Shown in pieces: positions 1 to 10,511 of a stretch of DNA of 64,000 nucleotides. The notes beneath the pieces were generated by a model. The model did no database searches and was not told the origin of the DNA. It worked only from the letters and a program-made list of their open reading frames with translations. A program made the translations under genes and the position numbers. Source of the DNA: Septoria linicola (lineage: Eukaryota; Ascomycota; Dothideomycetes; Mycosphaerellales; Mycosphaerellaceae); the NCBI GenBank assembly GCA_024114885.1, contig CP099426.1, forward strand, positions 1,922,001 to 1,986,000, in the 5' to 3' direction. Position 1 is the first letter of the stretch. Each line of letters begins with the position of its first letter.

Positions 1-1134
1 CTGCGGTCTATCAGCAGGCCTGTTCTGGGCATCTGAAGGCGCCGTTGCGCTCGGCTATCCAGAGCCAAGTAAGCGAGGGCTCTACATGAATATCTGGCTT
101 TGGTTTCGCACGGGTGGCCCTCTCACCGGAGGTGTCATTGTGCTCGCTCTCAACAATGATGCTAATGCTGCGAAGAAAGGCAAGGTGGGATACCAGACTT
201 ATCTCATATTCATCGCCCTTCAATGCTTGTCTGTGCCTCTTGCACTAGCGCTTAGTCCGCCTGAGAAAGTTCAAAGAGCTGATGGAAGCAAAGTCATTGT
301 GAGGGCTGAAGACAGCTTCAAGAAGGAGTTTCAAGCACTATGGCGCATCAGCAAGAGGAAGGATCTTCTGATGCTGCTGCCTGTCTTCTGGGCGGCTTAC
401 TTCAACCAGTACTCCGGTAACTTTCAGGTAAGTCAAATCATGCCTGTCGCTAGATTCTGCTATGCTGATACGTCTCAGACCTATTATTTTGGTGTTAGAG
501 CTAGAGCACTGATCGGCCTCTGCTCATACATTGGCGGTCTGATTTCCTCGCAGATCATCAGCACACTGCTCGACTACAAGGGCCTTGTTGTCAAGAAACG
601 AATTATCTACGGATTCTACTACGTGGTTTTCCTGCACGTTGTCTCATGGATCTATGGCTGGATCGTTCAGGAGCAGTACACCAGCATGGCTGTAGCGCCA
701 GTCTATGACTGGGCTGATGCAGGCTTTACGAAAGGCTTCTTTGTCATCATTCTGTGGCAATTCGCGCAACAAGCCCTCCAGAACTGGATGTACTATTTGC
801 TCTCCACTAGCACTGATAACATATCTGAGTTGGCACGATTTTCTGGCATCTTGCGAGGACAAGAAAGCTTTGCGCAAGCCGTGTCTTATGGCATCAACAG
901 CACTGAATGGAAAGGAGGGCGTGTGCCGTTGGCTATCAACACAATACTGCTTGGTATGTTTAATGCAAAACCTTCGCTGAGAGTCGTGCTGACCACGTTG
1001 CAGGCATTGCCGTGATTCCAACCTGGCTGGTCGTGAAGAACCACCAGCCTGTCGAGACTGACAAAGTTGCCATTACAAACACTACTACTACACCAGAGAG
1101 CGAGGCCTCTAGCAAGCATGGAGAAGAAAAGTAA
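1..1134 (+). CDS. UNC93-like MFS membrane transporter (5' end outside window)
   Basis: This is the C-terminal part of a multi-spanning membrane protein of the fungal UNC93/DUF895 branch of the major facilitator superfamily. The frame is open at base 1 and contains several hydrophobic segments, for example around GLCSYIGGLISSQIIS and GFYYVVFLHVVSWIYGW, and a polar Thr/Glu/Lys-rich tail. Two introns are inferred: 428-478 (51 bp, in frame and without a stop) and 954-1003 (50 bp, gtatgt..cag), the second restoring the frame to a stop at 1132-1134. Family members are plasma-membrane or vacuolar proteins with poorly known substrates; the substrate here cannot be told. The start codon and N-terminal helices lie left of the window. 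Confidence 0.85.
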
Positions 1135-1653
1135 TTTGCTTGTTGCACATGGCTTGACTTATGTTTAGATGGGATGAATCAGCGGCGCTACGTTACTCGC
1201 GTGGACACGCTCGGAATATATGCTCCTATCACTTGGCGACTGCAACATCGATACAAAAGAGGAAAGTGACACAGATCGGAGTGCCACGAGCGGCAGAAAA
1301 GACACGCGAAGGCTTTGCAGAAGCTACTTAGTCCCCACAAGCGCCTCTATCTCCGCAAAGCAATCTACTGCCAAGGCCGAGGCCAGCCAGCAGATCTGAG
1401 AATCGGGCTACATACCTTCCACATTGAGACAAGTGCCCCAATTATACAAGCCTTTCTACCATAATGAGTTCACACCATGGCCTTGGCTGGCAGACACCGA
1501 CCTCGTTCAGTTGGTCCAGGCCAGTGTCAACGGCATAGTGCTGTTGCAGCAGTGGCAATAGTATGGGCATGATGGATGCAGCTATAAGTGATGTGCAGCC
1601 TCCATCAAGGTTGCACCACCTAGTTCACCCTTGCTACTGCCCATAGCGCAATC
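1135..1653. other. intergenic, 519 bp
   Basis: This stretch lies between the transporter stop and the metalloprotease start. No convincing reading frame or RNA gene is seen; the only notable site is a TATA-like element near its right end. Confidence 0.6.
1583..1588 (+). promoter_or_regulatory. TATA-like element upstream of the M43 protease
   Basis: TATAAG lies about 70 bp before the ATG at 1654, a plausible core promoter position for a secreted fungal enzyme. The assignment rests on sequence and position only. Confidence 0.35.
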
Positions 1654-2659
1654 ATGAAGGTCTTTGCAATTTTGGCCATCGCCGCGACATGTGCTTCCGC
1701 TCAGCGGAAGTGCGGTTCCACTAACCCACCGGCGGAGCTCAAAGTCGAAGCAACTACTGAGCCTACGGATGATCTCGTGGAGCGTTCCGCACGTCGCGCG
1801 AAATATACTGTAGATACTTACGTGCACGTAATCACCACCCAAAACAAGAGCAACCTCTATCCTCGGTCCATGGTGCAGGAGCAGGTGGGTAGCGACTCGC
1901 GAGGTCCGTTTGCTACAATGACAGGAACTGATCAGCTTCCAGATGAGGGTTATGAACGAAGCGTATGCAAGCTCCCGGATCGCTTTCAACACGAAGAGCA
2001 TCGACTACACAGTCAATGACAGATATGCATCTGCCAGCTACGAGACTCCAGAGGAGCTCGAGTACAAGACTTTGTTGCACAAGGGAGGCTACGATGATCT
2101 CAACTTGTACTTCTTAAGTGACCTTGGGGGTACGCAATCATCTGTCCCGGCAGAAGTCGAATCTGCTAACGAATGTTAGATGGTCTTCTTGGGTTCTGCT
2201 ATTTCCCAGAGAAGAAACCTACCGCAACGCAGCTCATGCTCGATGGCTGCGTGAATCTTGCTGGAAGCATGCCCGGTGGCGAGACACGAAACTACAACCT
2301 CGGAGCGACTGCTGTGCACGAGGCTGGTCACTGGTGAATGAGACGCCAATCGTAAGGCTTTACACGTTATGCTGACCATTGACAGGTTCGGTTTGTTCCA
2401 TACCTTCCAAGACGATGGCAAGGGATGTGCTGGCAAAGGCGACTACGTCGCAGACACGCCTGCGCAGCTCAACGCAACCGCTGGCTGTCCAACAGTGAAT
2501 CCAGACACTTGCCCAAAGAACAAGGGCGTTGATCCAATACATAACTGGATGGATTACTCAACGGACATTTGCATGACAGAGTTCTCCTTCTTGCAATCTC
2601 TCCGCATGAGAGTCATGTATGCGACCCGCAGAAGACCAAACAGAGATAGGAAGGTCTAA
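1654..2659 (+). CDS. secreted M43 (pappalysin-like) zinc metalloprotease
   Basis: Four exons are inferred: 1654-1884, 1943-2129, 2180-2333 and 2386-2659, giving 281 residues. The first 17 residues (MKVFAILAIAATCASAQ) form a signal peptide. The metzincin zinc site HEAGHWFGLFH (HExxHxxGxxH) is rebuilt exactly by joining exons 3 and 4 across a 52-bp intron, and the Met-turn is MDYS near the C-terminus. Cysteines are spaced as in fungal extracellular Mep1-type proteases. The 50-bp second intron has a GCTAAC branch site. The role is extracellular protein digestion. The C-terminus after the Met-turn region ends in a basic run (RRRPNRDRK). All catalytic residues are present, so the gene looks intact. 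Confidence 0.88.
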
Positions 2660-2894
2660 GGGCCAAAATTGAAGATGCGAGCGGGCTCGCAACGACGAGG
2701 TCAACGATATATCATATGTATGAGTTATGGAACACGAATTGGGAGAAGACACTACCACAACATGCAGTGGATGTTGATAAGCACATCATCAGCCAGCATG
2801 GTGGCGCAATAGTCAGGCTATACAGATATAGGCTGGATTGCCGTGTGCTCTGCATGTCTGCACGACAATGCATTGACACTTGTTAAGTACCGCA

Positions 2895-4240
2895 ATGGCT
2901 ATAGACGAGACCTTCCCACTCCTCAAGATTGCCATCGTCGGTGGCGGACCAGGAGGCCTTGCAACAGCAATAGCATTGAGCAAGATACCCGACGTTCAAG
3001 TGACACTCTACGAGCAAGCCAAAGTGCTTCGTGAAGTAGGCGCTGGGATCTCGATTGGCCAGAATACTTGGAATGTTTTGGAGCTGCTTGGCGTTGCCGA
3101 CTCTGTGACGAGCGGACATCCAACACTGACAGTCCTCAACCTGTGCGTTGCCGATATGCAGCTGCACCACGATCGTGCTGACCCTGAGCAGAAATGGTAC
3201 AACAGGCGAAGAGCTCTCCCGATTCGAGAAGAAAGCGGACACCAATCGACTACCAATCCGCACACAACGAACCAAGTTGCAGTCGGCACTGCTTTCCCAT
3301 GTGCCAGAAGGAATAATCAAGCTTGGTACGAAGGTCGCCGGCATCGATGATCGCGGAGTGGACGGCGTTCTGCTTAGATTCGGCGACGGAAGCGAGAAGG
3401 TCATCGACCTTGTGATCGGAGCTGATGGCATCCGGTCGGTCGTGCGCGATGCTGCTTGGAAGGACTACCAGCTAAAGTTCACCGGTACGACGATCTGGAG
3501 AACTCTGTTACCATGGGATGCTGTCAAAGATCTTGATGAGCGCTTTTCGACAACTGCGTGGTGGCATAGTCCTACTACTCACGTCTACTTCTCGCCTGTT
3601 GGCGAAGGGCTCTGGGAGATCGCCGCCAGAGCTTACCAGGACCCGACTGTAAATGCTGCTGACAAGCATAGCTGGGGTGTACTTGTGGCCAACGAGACTG
3701 TAGAGTCACATTTCCATGTCGGTCTTGTGGTTGCTCATTCGATGTGATCTTCGCACTAACTACATAGATCAGGAATATCTGCCAGAGATCAGAGAAGCGT
3801 TACGCAGGGTCCCACAGGGAGGCTGGAAGGAGTTCGCAGCTTTCGCCGGGCCAGAACTCGATGACCTCACGAATTGGAATGATAAGGTCGTACTCGTAGG
3901 CGACTCTTCTCACGCGTTGTCTGGGGCGTTCGGCTCCGGAGCAGGCTTCGCCATGGAAGATGGGTGGGTGCTAGCGCAAGCACTCAAAGCAAACCGCAAT
4001 GATGTCCACAAAGCTTTGCCTCTCTTCAACAAGATACGGCTGCCGTATTACTCCAGAATGTACTCCCATCTCGCCGAGACGGTTCAAGGAAAAGTCAGGG
4101 CGCTGGCGAAGCGAGATTATCCTACGCCAGAAGATCGTGTAAGGACCAAGATCATCCATCCTGGTGGTCGAGACATGCAGTGGATATACGGGAACCATAT
4201 TGGTAAAGTGTGGGACGAGAGCATACTCAGTGCAGCTTGA
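2895..4240 (+). CDS. FAD-dependent aromatic-ring monooxygenase (salicylate hydroxylase-like)
   Basis: Group A flavin monooxygenase of about 413 residues. The N-terminus has the Rossmann dinucleotide motif GGGPGGLATAIAL (GxGxxG), followed by the DG motif GADGIRSVVR and the GD motif VLVGDSSHALSGAFGSGAG that binds the FAD ribityl chain. Exons are 2895-3142, 3192-3717 and 3773-4240. The second intron could instead be 3722-3767, which would add an Asp-Gln pair; both keep the frame. Members hydroxylate aromatic acids or secondary-metabolite intermediates with NAD(P)H and oxygen; the substrate is not predictable. The ATG at 2895 is the first in frame. It lies 235 bp after the M43 protease on the same strand. 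Confidence 0.88.
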
Positions 4241-4721
4241 TCCTGGCGAACGTTGCCCGGGAAACTCGACATTATGATACCGAGAACATTTGAATTTGAG
4301 AGCGAGAATAGCCAAGCTTTTCTCCACACGAGTGAGTGACTTCACTTGGGCGGATTCAATGAATACTAATGCGCTCTTGGCTAAACGGCTCGGATAGCGG
4401 CAAACATGTTTCGCGGATACATCAAGCCAAGAACAGCTGCATGAAGGTTGATTCTGGTCGACAAAGAAAAGAAAGCTGCGAGGGAAAGATTCGTTTCAGC
4501 ATTTCCATGGAGCTCGAAGATGTCTTGGGGCGGGACCACGATGCAGGAGGTAAGTAAGATCATTATCACTAATCTCTTATGCTGTACATTTTCCAATTAC
4601 TTTGTTCTAGCGAGTGTCGTTGCTCGGTGTCATCAAGCTCGTAAAGATCGTCATGCATCGCTTATGCAATATGCGCCAAATTCACAAACAATGCTTGAAT
4701 GTGCTCGTTCAATTCGAGGCT
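4241..4721. other. intergenic between convergent genes, 481 bp
   Basis: No gene is supported. A spliced-looking plus-strand frame (exon ends near 4549 and 4611, intron gtaagt..tag) exists, but it has no good start and runs into the antisense 3' exons of the next gene, so it was not called. Confidence 0.5.
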
Positions 4722-5496
4722 TTACTCCTTGTAGCTGCCGTAGCCTATTCAGCAATGGTCAGCAGATGTCAGTAATCAAAGGAAGAATGCCTGATACTCA
4801 CTGGCGTAGTTCATCTCTGTGTCATACTTGCCGTAGCCTAGGCGACGGTTGTTAGTACAAGTCAAGAGGTGATAGTAGAAAAAGTATGTACTCACTTGCA
4901 TAATTCGACGGGTACTTCTCGTACGTGCCATATGAACCATATCCCTTGTCTGCGGCCGGAGTCTTGGCTGGGGGTGCTGGGGCAGCAGACTTTGAAGGTG
5001 CTGGTGCAGCGGAGGATGTCGGGGCTGCGGTCTTGGAGCAGTTGTCCTCCAAGTTCTTGAAGAAGGCGGATACTTCAGGAGTCCCGTATGGGTTCGTGCC
5101 CGAGCAGGAGGCGAACTCGGAAGCACACTGAGCATGGTTACCGCCAGGGTAAGGAGCAGTCTGGCATTTGCCAAGTGCGGTGTAGCACTGGCAAGTCTTC
5201 TCCGATGGCTTGCTGGTCTCAGGCTTTGGGGCTGGGCAGTTCTTGTTCAGGTTGTTGAAGTAGTCGGTTGGGCTGACTGAAGTAGTCTTGCCAGAGCCCT
5301 CGTATGGCTGGACGCCAGAGCATGAGACGAACTGCGAAGCACAGAACGACTGGTTGGCGCTGGGAGCACCCTGGCACTTGGACTTTGCCTCGTTGCACTG
5401 GCACTCCTTCTCGGATGGTTTGGCAGGAGCAGCAGCAGGAGCAGCGAGAGCCCCAGAGACCGACAGGGCCAGAGCGAGAGCTGAGATGTACTTCAT
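4722..5496 (-). CDS. secreted cysteine-rich protein with duplicated Cys domain and Tyr-rich tail
   Basis: About 219 residues from exons 5496-4896, 4837-4802 and 4744-4722. Residues 1-18 (MKYISALALALSVSGALA) are a signal peptide. Two homologous cysteine modules follow, each with a CQC, a KCQ-AP segment, a C-ASxFxSCSG-xPYG/E core and a final NC; they are joined by Pro/Lys/Ser linkers. The tail is rich in Ala/Pro/Ser, then carries repeated YG(S/K)Y units. The two small 3' exons encode further copies of this unit, and both introns share donor gtgagt and an acceptor followed by GCTACGGC. No catalytic motif is seen; it is probably a cell-wall or secreted structural protein. It is transcribed divergently from the UstYa-like gene. 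Confidence 0.8.
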
Positions 5497-6132
5497 GTTG
5501 GATATTGGTTGATGGGAGAAGTGTGAGGAAGTGTTGTTTGTGAGGTTGTTGTGATGCTTGTGAGTTGATGAGTGTGATGATTCTGTTCGAGATGGGGGAG
5601 GAGAAGAGATCTTTTATGTGATCCTCAACTACAGCTCACGAGCAACTTGTCGTGCCTATTACCATTGGGGTTCTCCTAAGGTTCAATGTATCCGGACGTC
5701 ATGCTATTCGTATCCGTGATGCTATTCCTATTGGCCAAAGTGTAAAGGTCGAGGACGCTCGAGAGCTTGATCCGGCTAGTGTGTCGCACGCTTGCCATAC
5801 AGGAAGGCTGGGCACTGAGGATCCATGATGCATCCGCACTGTAATGGCGTTGATGGTATTGGATCATCGCGGTATGTACAGATGGTTTTTCTAAATTTGT
5901 CTGATGTGAGGTGACTTCGCCTGGTCGCGGCAAAGCTTAATCGAGCTACACGGACGCCACTGTAGATCTACCCTTCGTCGCTCGTGTTGAGCTCTTTGGA
6001 TGCAACCTTGCATTGCACAACTGCGTCATGTGCATCAAGACAACGAAAAGTCGCACCTGTGCATTGTGAGTTCAACACTGCTGCAGTTCTTGACTTCTTC
6101 CATCATACTCTCTACGCACAGCAACAGCAAGA
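5497..6132. promoter_or_regulatory. shared divergent promoter region, 636 bp
   Basis: This lies between the start codons of the cysteine-rich protein (minus) and the UstYa-like protein (plus). It contains a TATA-like site for the minus gene and no convincing frame of its own. Co-regulation is possible but is inference. Confidence 0.45.
5611..5618 (-). promoter_or_regulatory. TATA-like element of the cysteine-rich gene
   Basis: CATAAAAG on the minus strand, about 115 bp upstream of the ATG at 5496. Weak, positional evidence only. Confidence 0.25.
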
Positions 6133-7086
6133 ATGTCTTCAGCTCCACTGATCAAGAACGAGGGTTGGCCGTCTGAGGATGATTACAACGATAACAGCGA
6201 TTCACCACTTCATCAACAAAGGCCGCGATTCCTGCGAAAAGATGGCTGGACAGGTCTTGTCGCTATGCTCCTTGCAACGATAGTCAGTCTCGCTGCTGGT
6301 ATTGCGATCGGAGTTGCTCTGAGCACACGAGGCGAACGACTGGCCTTCTCGCAGACCATGGCTCCATCGCCTATCACCAGAGATCTGGACATCACCTTCA
6401 GCGAAACGCCGTTTGAAGGCAAATTCATGGACGAGGACATATATCGCCTCAAGGGGAATAATGAAACCGATGCAGCCTGGGAGGCTCTTGGAATCAACTG
6501 TAAGGGTTGAGTGTCTTGCGAGAACATAGATTCCAGCGACTGATCATGGCTCGTAGATCGAAGCATGCGTGTCCCGAAAGATGTTGGCCTGTCTACTGGG
6601 CTACAATCTAGTCATGTACAAGTCAACGAACAGTACGGTGGAGGATTCCCAGCCAACCTCGAAGGCCTACACCACTTGCATTGCTTGAACCTCGTACGCC
6701 AGGCTCTGTACTACAACATCGATTACTACCGAGCTCAAGGCACGGGAGCCTTCGTCAATAACGATATGGTTGTGCAAAAGCACGTCTGTGAGTAGCATCC
6801 TGATCCCTTATGTGATGGTATAACTGACCTCTGAAAAGCACATTGTCTTGATATCGTTCGGCAGCAACTCATGTGCCAGGTAGACGTCGGAGTTCTAGGA
6901 CAAGTCTGGTGGCAGCCGAAGGATTCAAACATGCCAGAACCATTTGTGGACTTCAACACAAAGCATGTGTGCAGGAACTTTGATGCTATACGGCAATGGG
7001 CAGAGGAGCGTCAGATGCCGATTGAGACGCCAGACGACTTCCTGGCGCCCCCAAAGCCTGGCTCGATCCTCGATCACATGCCTTGA
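6133..7086 (+). CDS. UstYa/DUF3328-family membrane protein (oxidase-like)
   Basis: 281 residues from exons 6133-6499, 6557-6787 and 6839-7086. Layout: short polar N-terminus, one membrane segment at about residues 40-65 (a Val/Leu/Ala/Ile-rich run before STRGERL), then the luminal domain. The two family signature motifs are present: HHLHCLN (HxxHC), and SHCLDIVRQ, which is rebuilt by joining exons 2 and 3. UstYa relatives catalyse oxidative cyclisation or chlorination in ustiloxin, asperipin, cyclochlorotine and other pathways, often on tyrosine-containing ribosomal peptides. Many copies in fungal genomes have no known product. The gene is intact, and it neighbours a flavin monooxygenase and a secreted cysteine-rich protein. 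Confidence 0.88.
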
Positions 7087-7906
7087 TTGACAGTGGATAC
7101 TGAGATAAGTGTAATCTAAGCGTTCAAGCGACATCGTCCACACTGTAGTATTTCGAATCCTCGATCTTTCACGATGTTGTTGAGCGAGGCATTCTTCATG
7201 ACGCTCGACACGCCCATAGGCTGAATGTCTCCTGAGATGCTTGCGACTGGGACACAATTTGATGCGGTATACTCAAGCAGCCAGATCATGGTGTCGGAAA
7301 TGCTCTTAAGCATAGATGTAGTTGGGGCCTCCCAGTCCTCACGTTGCATACTAAGCATCGCGCGTGCTCACCATGAGTATATCAAAGCTAACAATTAAGA
7401 CCTAGGGAGGTACCACCTATCACCACTGGATGACGGAAGTGCAGGATCTGGGAACGGTCCAGCCAGGCGCTCTCTACATCATGACAGCCTTTACCCCTTT
7501 GCGGTCTGTCTCTGAAAAGGCGTGATCACAGGTGATGGCAGAGAGATAGGCGCCCACGGCCACAGGGAGCTAGCCACAAGCCCCCTGATTGCAAGAAAAG
7601 TCTCGCACTGTCGCTCTTTCTTGGGCATACGATAGGTAACTAGGTGATGAGAGGCACATGATAGCGGATGTTGCCCGCTGGCCTCTCTCTAGTATTGCCA
7701 AATACTGTTCTGGGCTATTGTAGCACCGGCTACCATGGAAATCAGGAACCAGACATGAGATGCTTCTTTAATACAATCTTATGTGATTCTGCAAGTCTAG
7801 CTATGATGCTACATGCGTTGATGTGTTTCTATGTATGTGGCAAGCACTTTCGCCCAACTCGCATGTCAACCTGGATACATTTCGTTGCAAGCCATGTCTT
7901 GGCCCG
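7087..7906. other. intergenic, 820 bp
   Basis: Only short frames without codon or motif support are visible; nothing is called. Confidence 0.5.
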
Positions 7907-8056
7907 TCACCGAATGTAAGGCTTCATGTCTTCGTAATACTCTGTGTCTTCGTAATAATTCGTGTCTTCGTCATGATTCACTCCCTGGTAATACTCCACT
8001 TCTTCGTAACGCTTCGATCCATGGTGAGTCTTCGTCTTCCCAATATTAACAGCCAT
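7907..8056 (-). CDS. candidate 49-residue Tyr/Asp/Glu-rich small ORF
   Basis: An ATG at 8056 opens 49 codons ending at TGA 7907-7909. The N-terminal 16 residues are basic and end in a Lys-Arg pair. The rest is acidic and tyrosine-rich, with repeats of the type NYYEDT / EYYED and a final KPYIR. There is no signal peptide. It starts 50 bp beyond the end of the next minus-strand gene, so it might be a remnant or an exon of another transcript. It has no recognised family. The repetitive YY core after KR, 0.8 kb from a UstYa-like gene, is the reason for listing it; coding status is unproven. Confidence 0.3.
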   Translation of the reverse strand: MAVNIGKTKTHHGSKRYEEVEYYQGVNHDEDTNYYEDTEYYEDMKPYIR

Positions 8057-8105
8057 CCTACTCCATCGCTACCCAGTCAAATATCTTCTTGAACTAGGTC
8101 AATGT

Positions 8106-10511
8106 CTACTCTGCTCCATGTCCCGAATACTCCTCCCAGGGCTTCTCGAGAGCTTGAGATTCACCGTTATAGTCGCTATTGCCTTGTTCTCCACTCATCA
8201 ACTCGTCCCAGAAAGGCATACTCTGACCAGGCTGCGCATTCCATGTTCCTTGCTCGTCGGAGATGTCAAGGTCCGGGAGCGGAAAGAGACTGTCCAGGTC
8301 GAAGCCGCTATCGAGACCGTCATGATCAGTGAGTGTGGTTTCAGGTGCGAAGGCTCCGAATGTGGCAGGTTGCTTGGATGTCTGTTCTCCAGGAATGGCA
8401 TTGGAAGACTGAGTAGCCAATTTGCCTGTAGGCCGAGATTCTGCAGCTCCAGACATTCCATTCGAGTACTGAGAGCTAACGCTGTTTGGAGGCTGGAAAG
8501 TCTGAGACGCTGGAGTTGCAACCAAAAGGTCAGGATCGTTCTCCATGAACTGAAACGGCTGAGTACCAGGAATACCCTTGAAAGACTGAGACGATGTGAA
8601 GTTTTGGTCACCCGTGCTGGTCTGGCTGTAGTCGTAAGTCTGCTCGACGATTTGCGGACCAAAGCTGTAAGGGTGTGGCGCTATACCAGGGTAGCTGTCT
8701 CCTTGTACTGCAGAAAGCCTCGCTTTCTTTGGCATGCGAATAGCAGGCTCGGGCATCGAGCCATCAAAATCAGTGGCTCGAGGTCGCTTAGAGCCCGTAT
8801 GAATGGGCCAAGTAGAAGCGGGTCGCTCAGCGTCGAATGAGAGTCCTCGCTGGTCTGAACCCACGTCAGCAGCTTGCCATGCCAGACATGCAGGATGGGC
8901 AGTGAAAGAATCATTTCGCTCTATAGCACGCTTCTTCCCCTTCGCTTTGCTGCCAGACCCATCGCTACGCTCTTGCGTCGCAGCAGTTGGAGCTCCGCGG
9001 TCGGGATCGACATCACTCTTTGCCGAGTTCTTTGCTGCCTTTTGCTTGAGTTTATTATGAGTCCCCCGCTTTGTGCCATTGCTGCTGCTGTAGTTGAACG
9101 TCTTCGTGCCGATAGTGACCGGCATGGCGACAAGCTCATTGGTAGCATTGCGTCCACCCTTGAGTACATTTACGCAAGCTCCCTTGTTCATCAGCAGGGC
9201 ATCTAGTATAGCTTGCAGACATACTGTGGCAGTGAAATTCTTGTCTGCCGTTTTGATCGTCTTGAGCGTCTCGTATAGATCGATGCCGTCAAGTTAGTAC
9301 GAGCAGAGGACCTCGACAATATTCACTGCTAGCGCTGAGATAGCAAGCTTGTGGTCAGCAGTAGAGTTGAAGTGTCTGTCCAAGAATTCACCGAACTCGC
9401 GGTTCATCTTCTCTTTGAGCTCAGAGTGCTTGTCATCATCGCAGATCTCCGGAAGAGTTACGATGGCTCTGTATACTTGATGCTGGGCGCGAATTTTGTC
9501 GTCAAGAATGGTATCGAGGTCGTCACTGCTGGGGTCAGGACGACGAACGGGACGCTCCGCATACGCTTTGGCTTCATCAGCGGAAAGCTTGTGCAGCTGA
9601 GTGCCGAATCCGGCTATGGTGCTACCGGAACTGATTACTGCGGACACTACAGGGAAAGGCGTTCGCACAGCCCCAGCCTTATTCGGAGGCTCCTTTCCAC
9701 GAACTCCATCATTCTGCCACTGCTCCTGCTGAGCTGTCTGCAGCTCTCTTAGTGTGGCGGAATCTCCGATATCAAAGCGTCGCTCGCGTCTGATGAGCGA
9801 TGCCAGAGTAAAGATCATGACCTTGAGATGAGGAGCAATCTTCGAGGCCATGAGTTTCTCAGCTTTCATGAGGAAGACCGGACTCATGGCGGCTGAAATG
9901 GGATAGTCTGCGAGCAGCATGTTCCACAATTCAGCAAGACAGCCTTCAGCCATGACAGAATCATGTTCATCCTGGTCCACGTGGCAAGCTTCAGCATCGC
10001 TAGAGGGGACGACAGGTTCAATGTGCATGACAGTAGTTATTGCCAGCGTGAGAAGCTCTCTGACGTGTGAAGACAGCTCAGGATCAGACAGAATGCTGCG
10101 AGCGGCGCACAACTTGCGTCGCACTGACATGGGCAGCATATGCTTGAGAAACCCGCAAGCTGCGCGTCCTGGACCTGCGAGGAAGATGATGTCGATGATG
10201 TCCAGATATTCTTGTGGATCAGGTCGCTGTGCTGCTGCGACATAAAGATCCTGCAGGCAGCGCATGACTGTTGGAATGTCGTGGAGATCCAAAGCGATTC
10301 CAGTGTACAGAATGGCGCGTTTCACCACATTAGACTTCTCATCGTCCGCAGCGATGTTGTAGGCTTCTGCGAGACCACATGGTTGATTGTGGAGGTAGCC
10401 CACGATGTATTGGCCATATCTGCTTGCGAATGCGTGGTCGATCGAAGCTTCTGCGGCTGCACTGAGGACGGGTCCCTGCGTGTTGGAGGAGATACCTAGA
10501 CGGGGCGTCAT
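8106..10511 (-). pseudogene. paralogue A of an unrecognised two-member family; frame broken by one in-frame stop
   Basis: One frame runs from ATG 10511 to TAG 8106-8108, 802 codons, interrupted only by TAA at 9294-9296. The first ~405 residues look alpha-helical (LHDIPTVMRCLQDLY, IIFLAGPGRA). After the stop the frame continues through QAILDALLMNK, then a basic, Ser/Gln/Pro-rich disordered tail with NLS-like runs (GSKRPR, MPKKARL). It ends in acidic-aromatic motifs (DLDSLFPLPDLD, FWDEL). The gene at 52.1-54.3 kb on the plus strand is a clear paralogue. Around the stop, 52 positions align without gaps, and the paralogue has Tyr where this copy has TAA. Alternatives: an in-frame 57-bp intron (gtgaat, TACTAAC branch, acceptor GAG) or readthrough. 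No known domain is recognised. A nuclear regulatory role is a guess from the tail. Confidence 0.6.

Noticed and set aside
4448..4775. Plus-strand spliced-looking ORF with consensus donor and acceptor (intron 4550-4610)
   Set aside because: The frame has no ATG at its start, and its second exon overlaps the antisense 3' exons of the cysteine-rich gene, which are better supported.
4722..5496. Cysteine-rich secreted protein as a classical dikaritin (UstA-type) precursor
   Set aside because: It has a signal peptide and Tyr repeats, but no Lys-Arg cleavage sites between repeats, and two ordered cysteine domains instead of repeated cores.
7823..8092. Plus-strand hydrophobic repetitive ORF of 89 codons (VFVILCVFVIIRVFV)
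   Set aside because: It is the complement of the Tyr-rich repeat on the minus strand. The hydrophobicity is a by-product of the repeat, and there is no other support.
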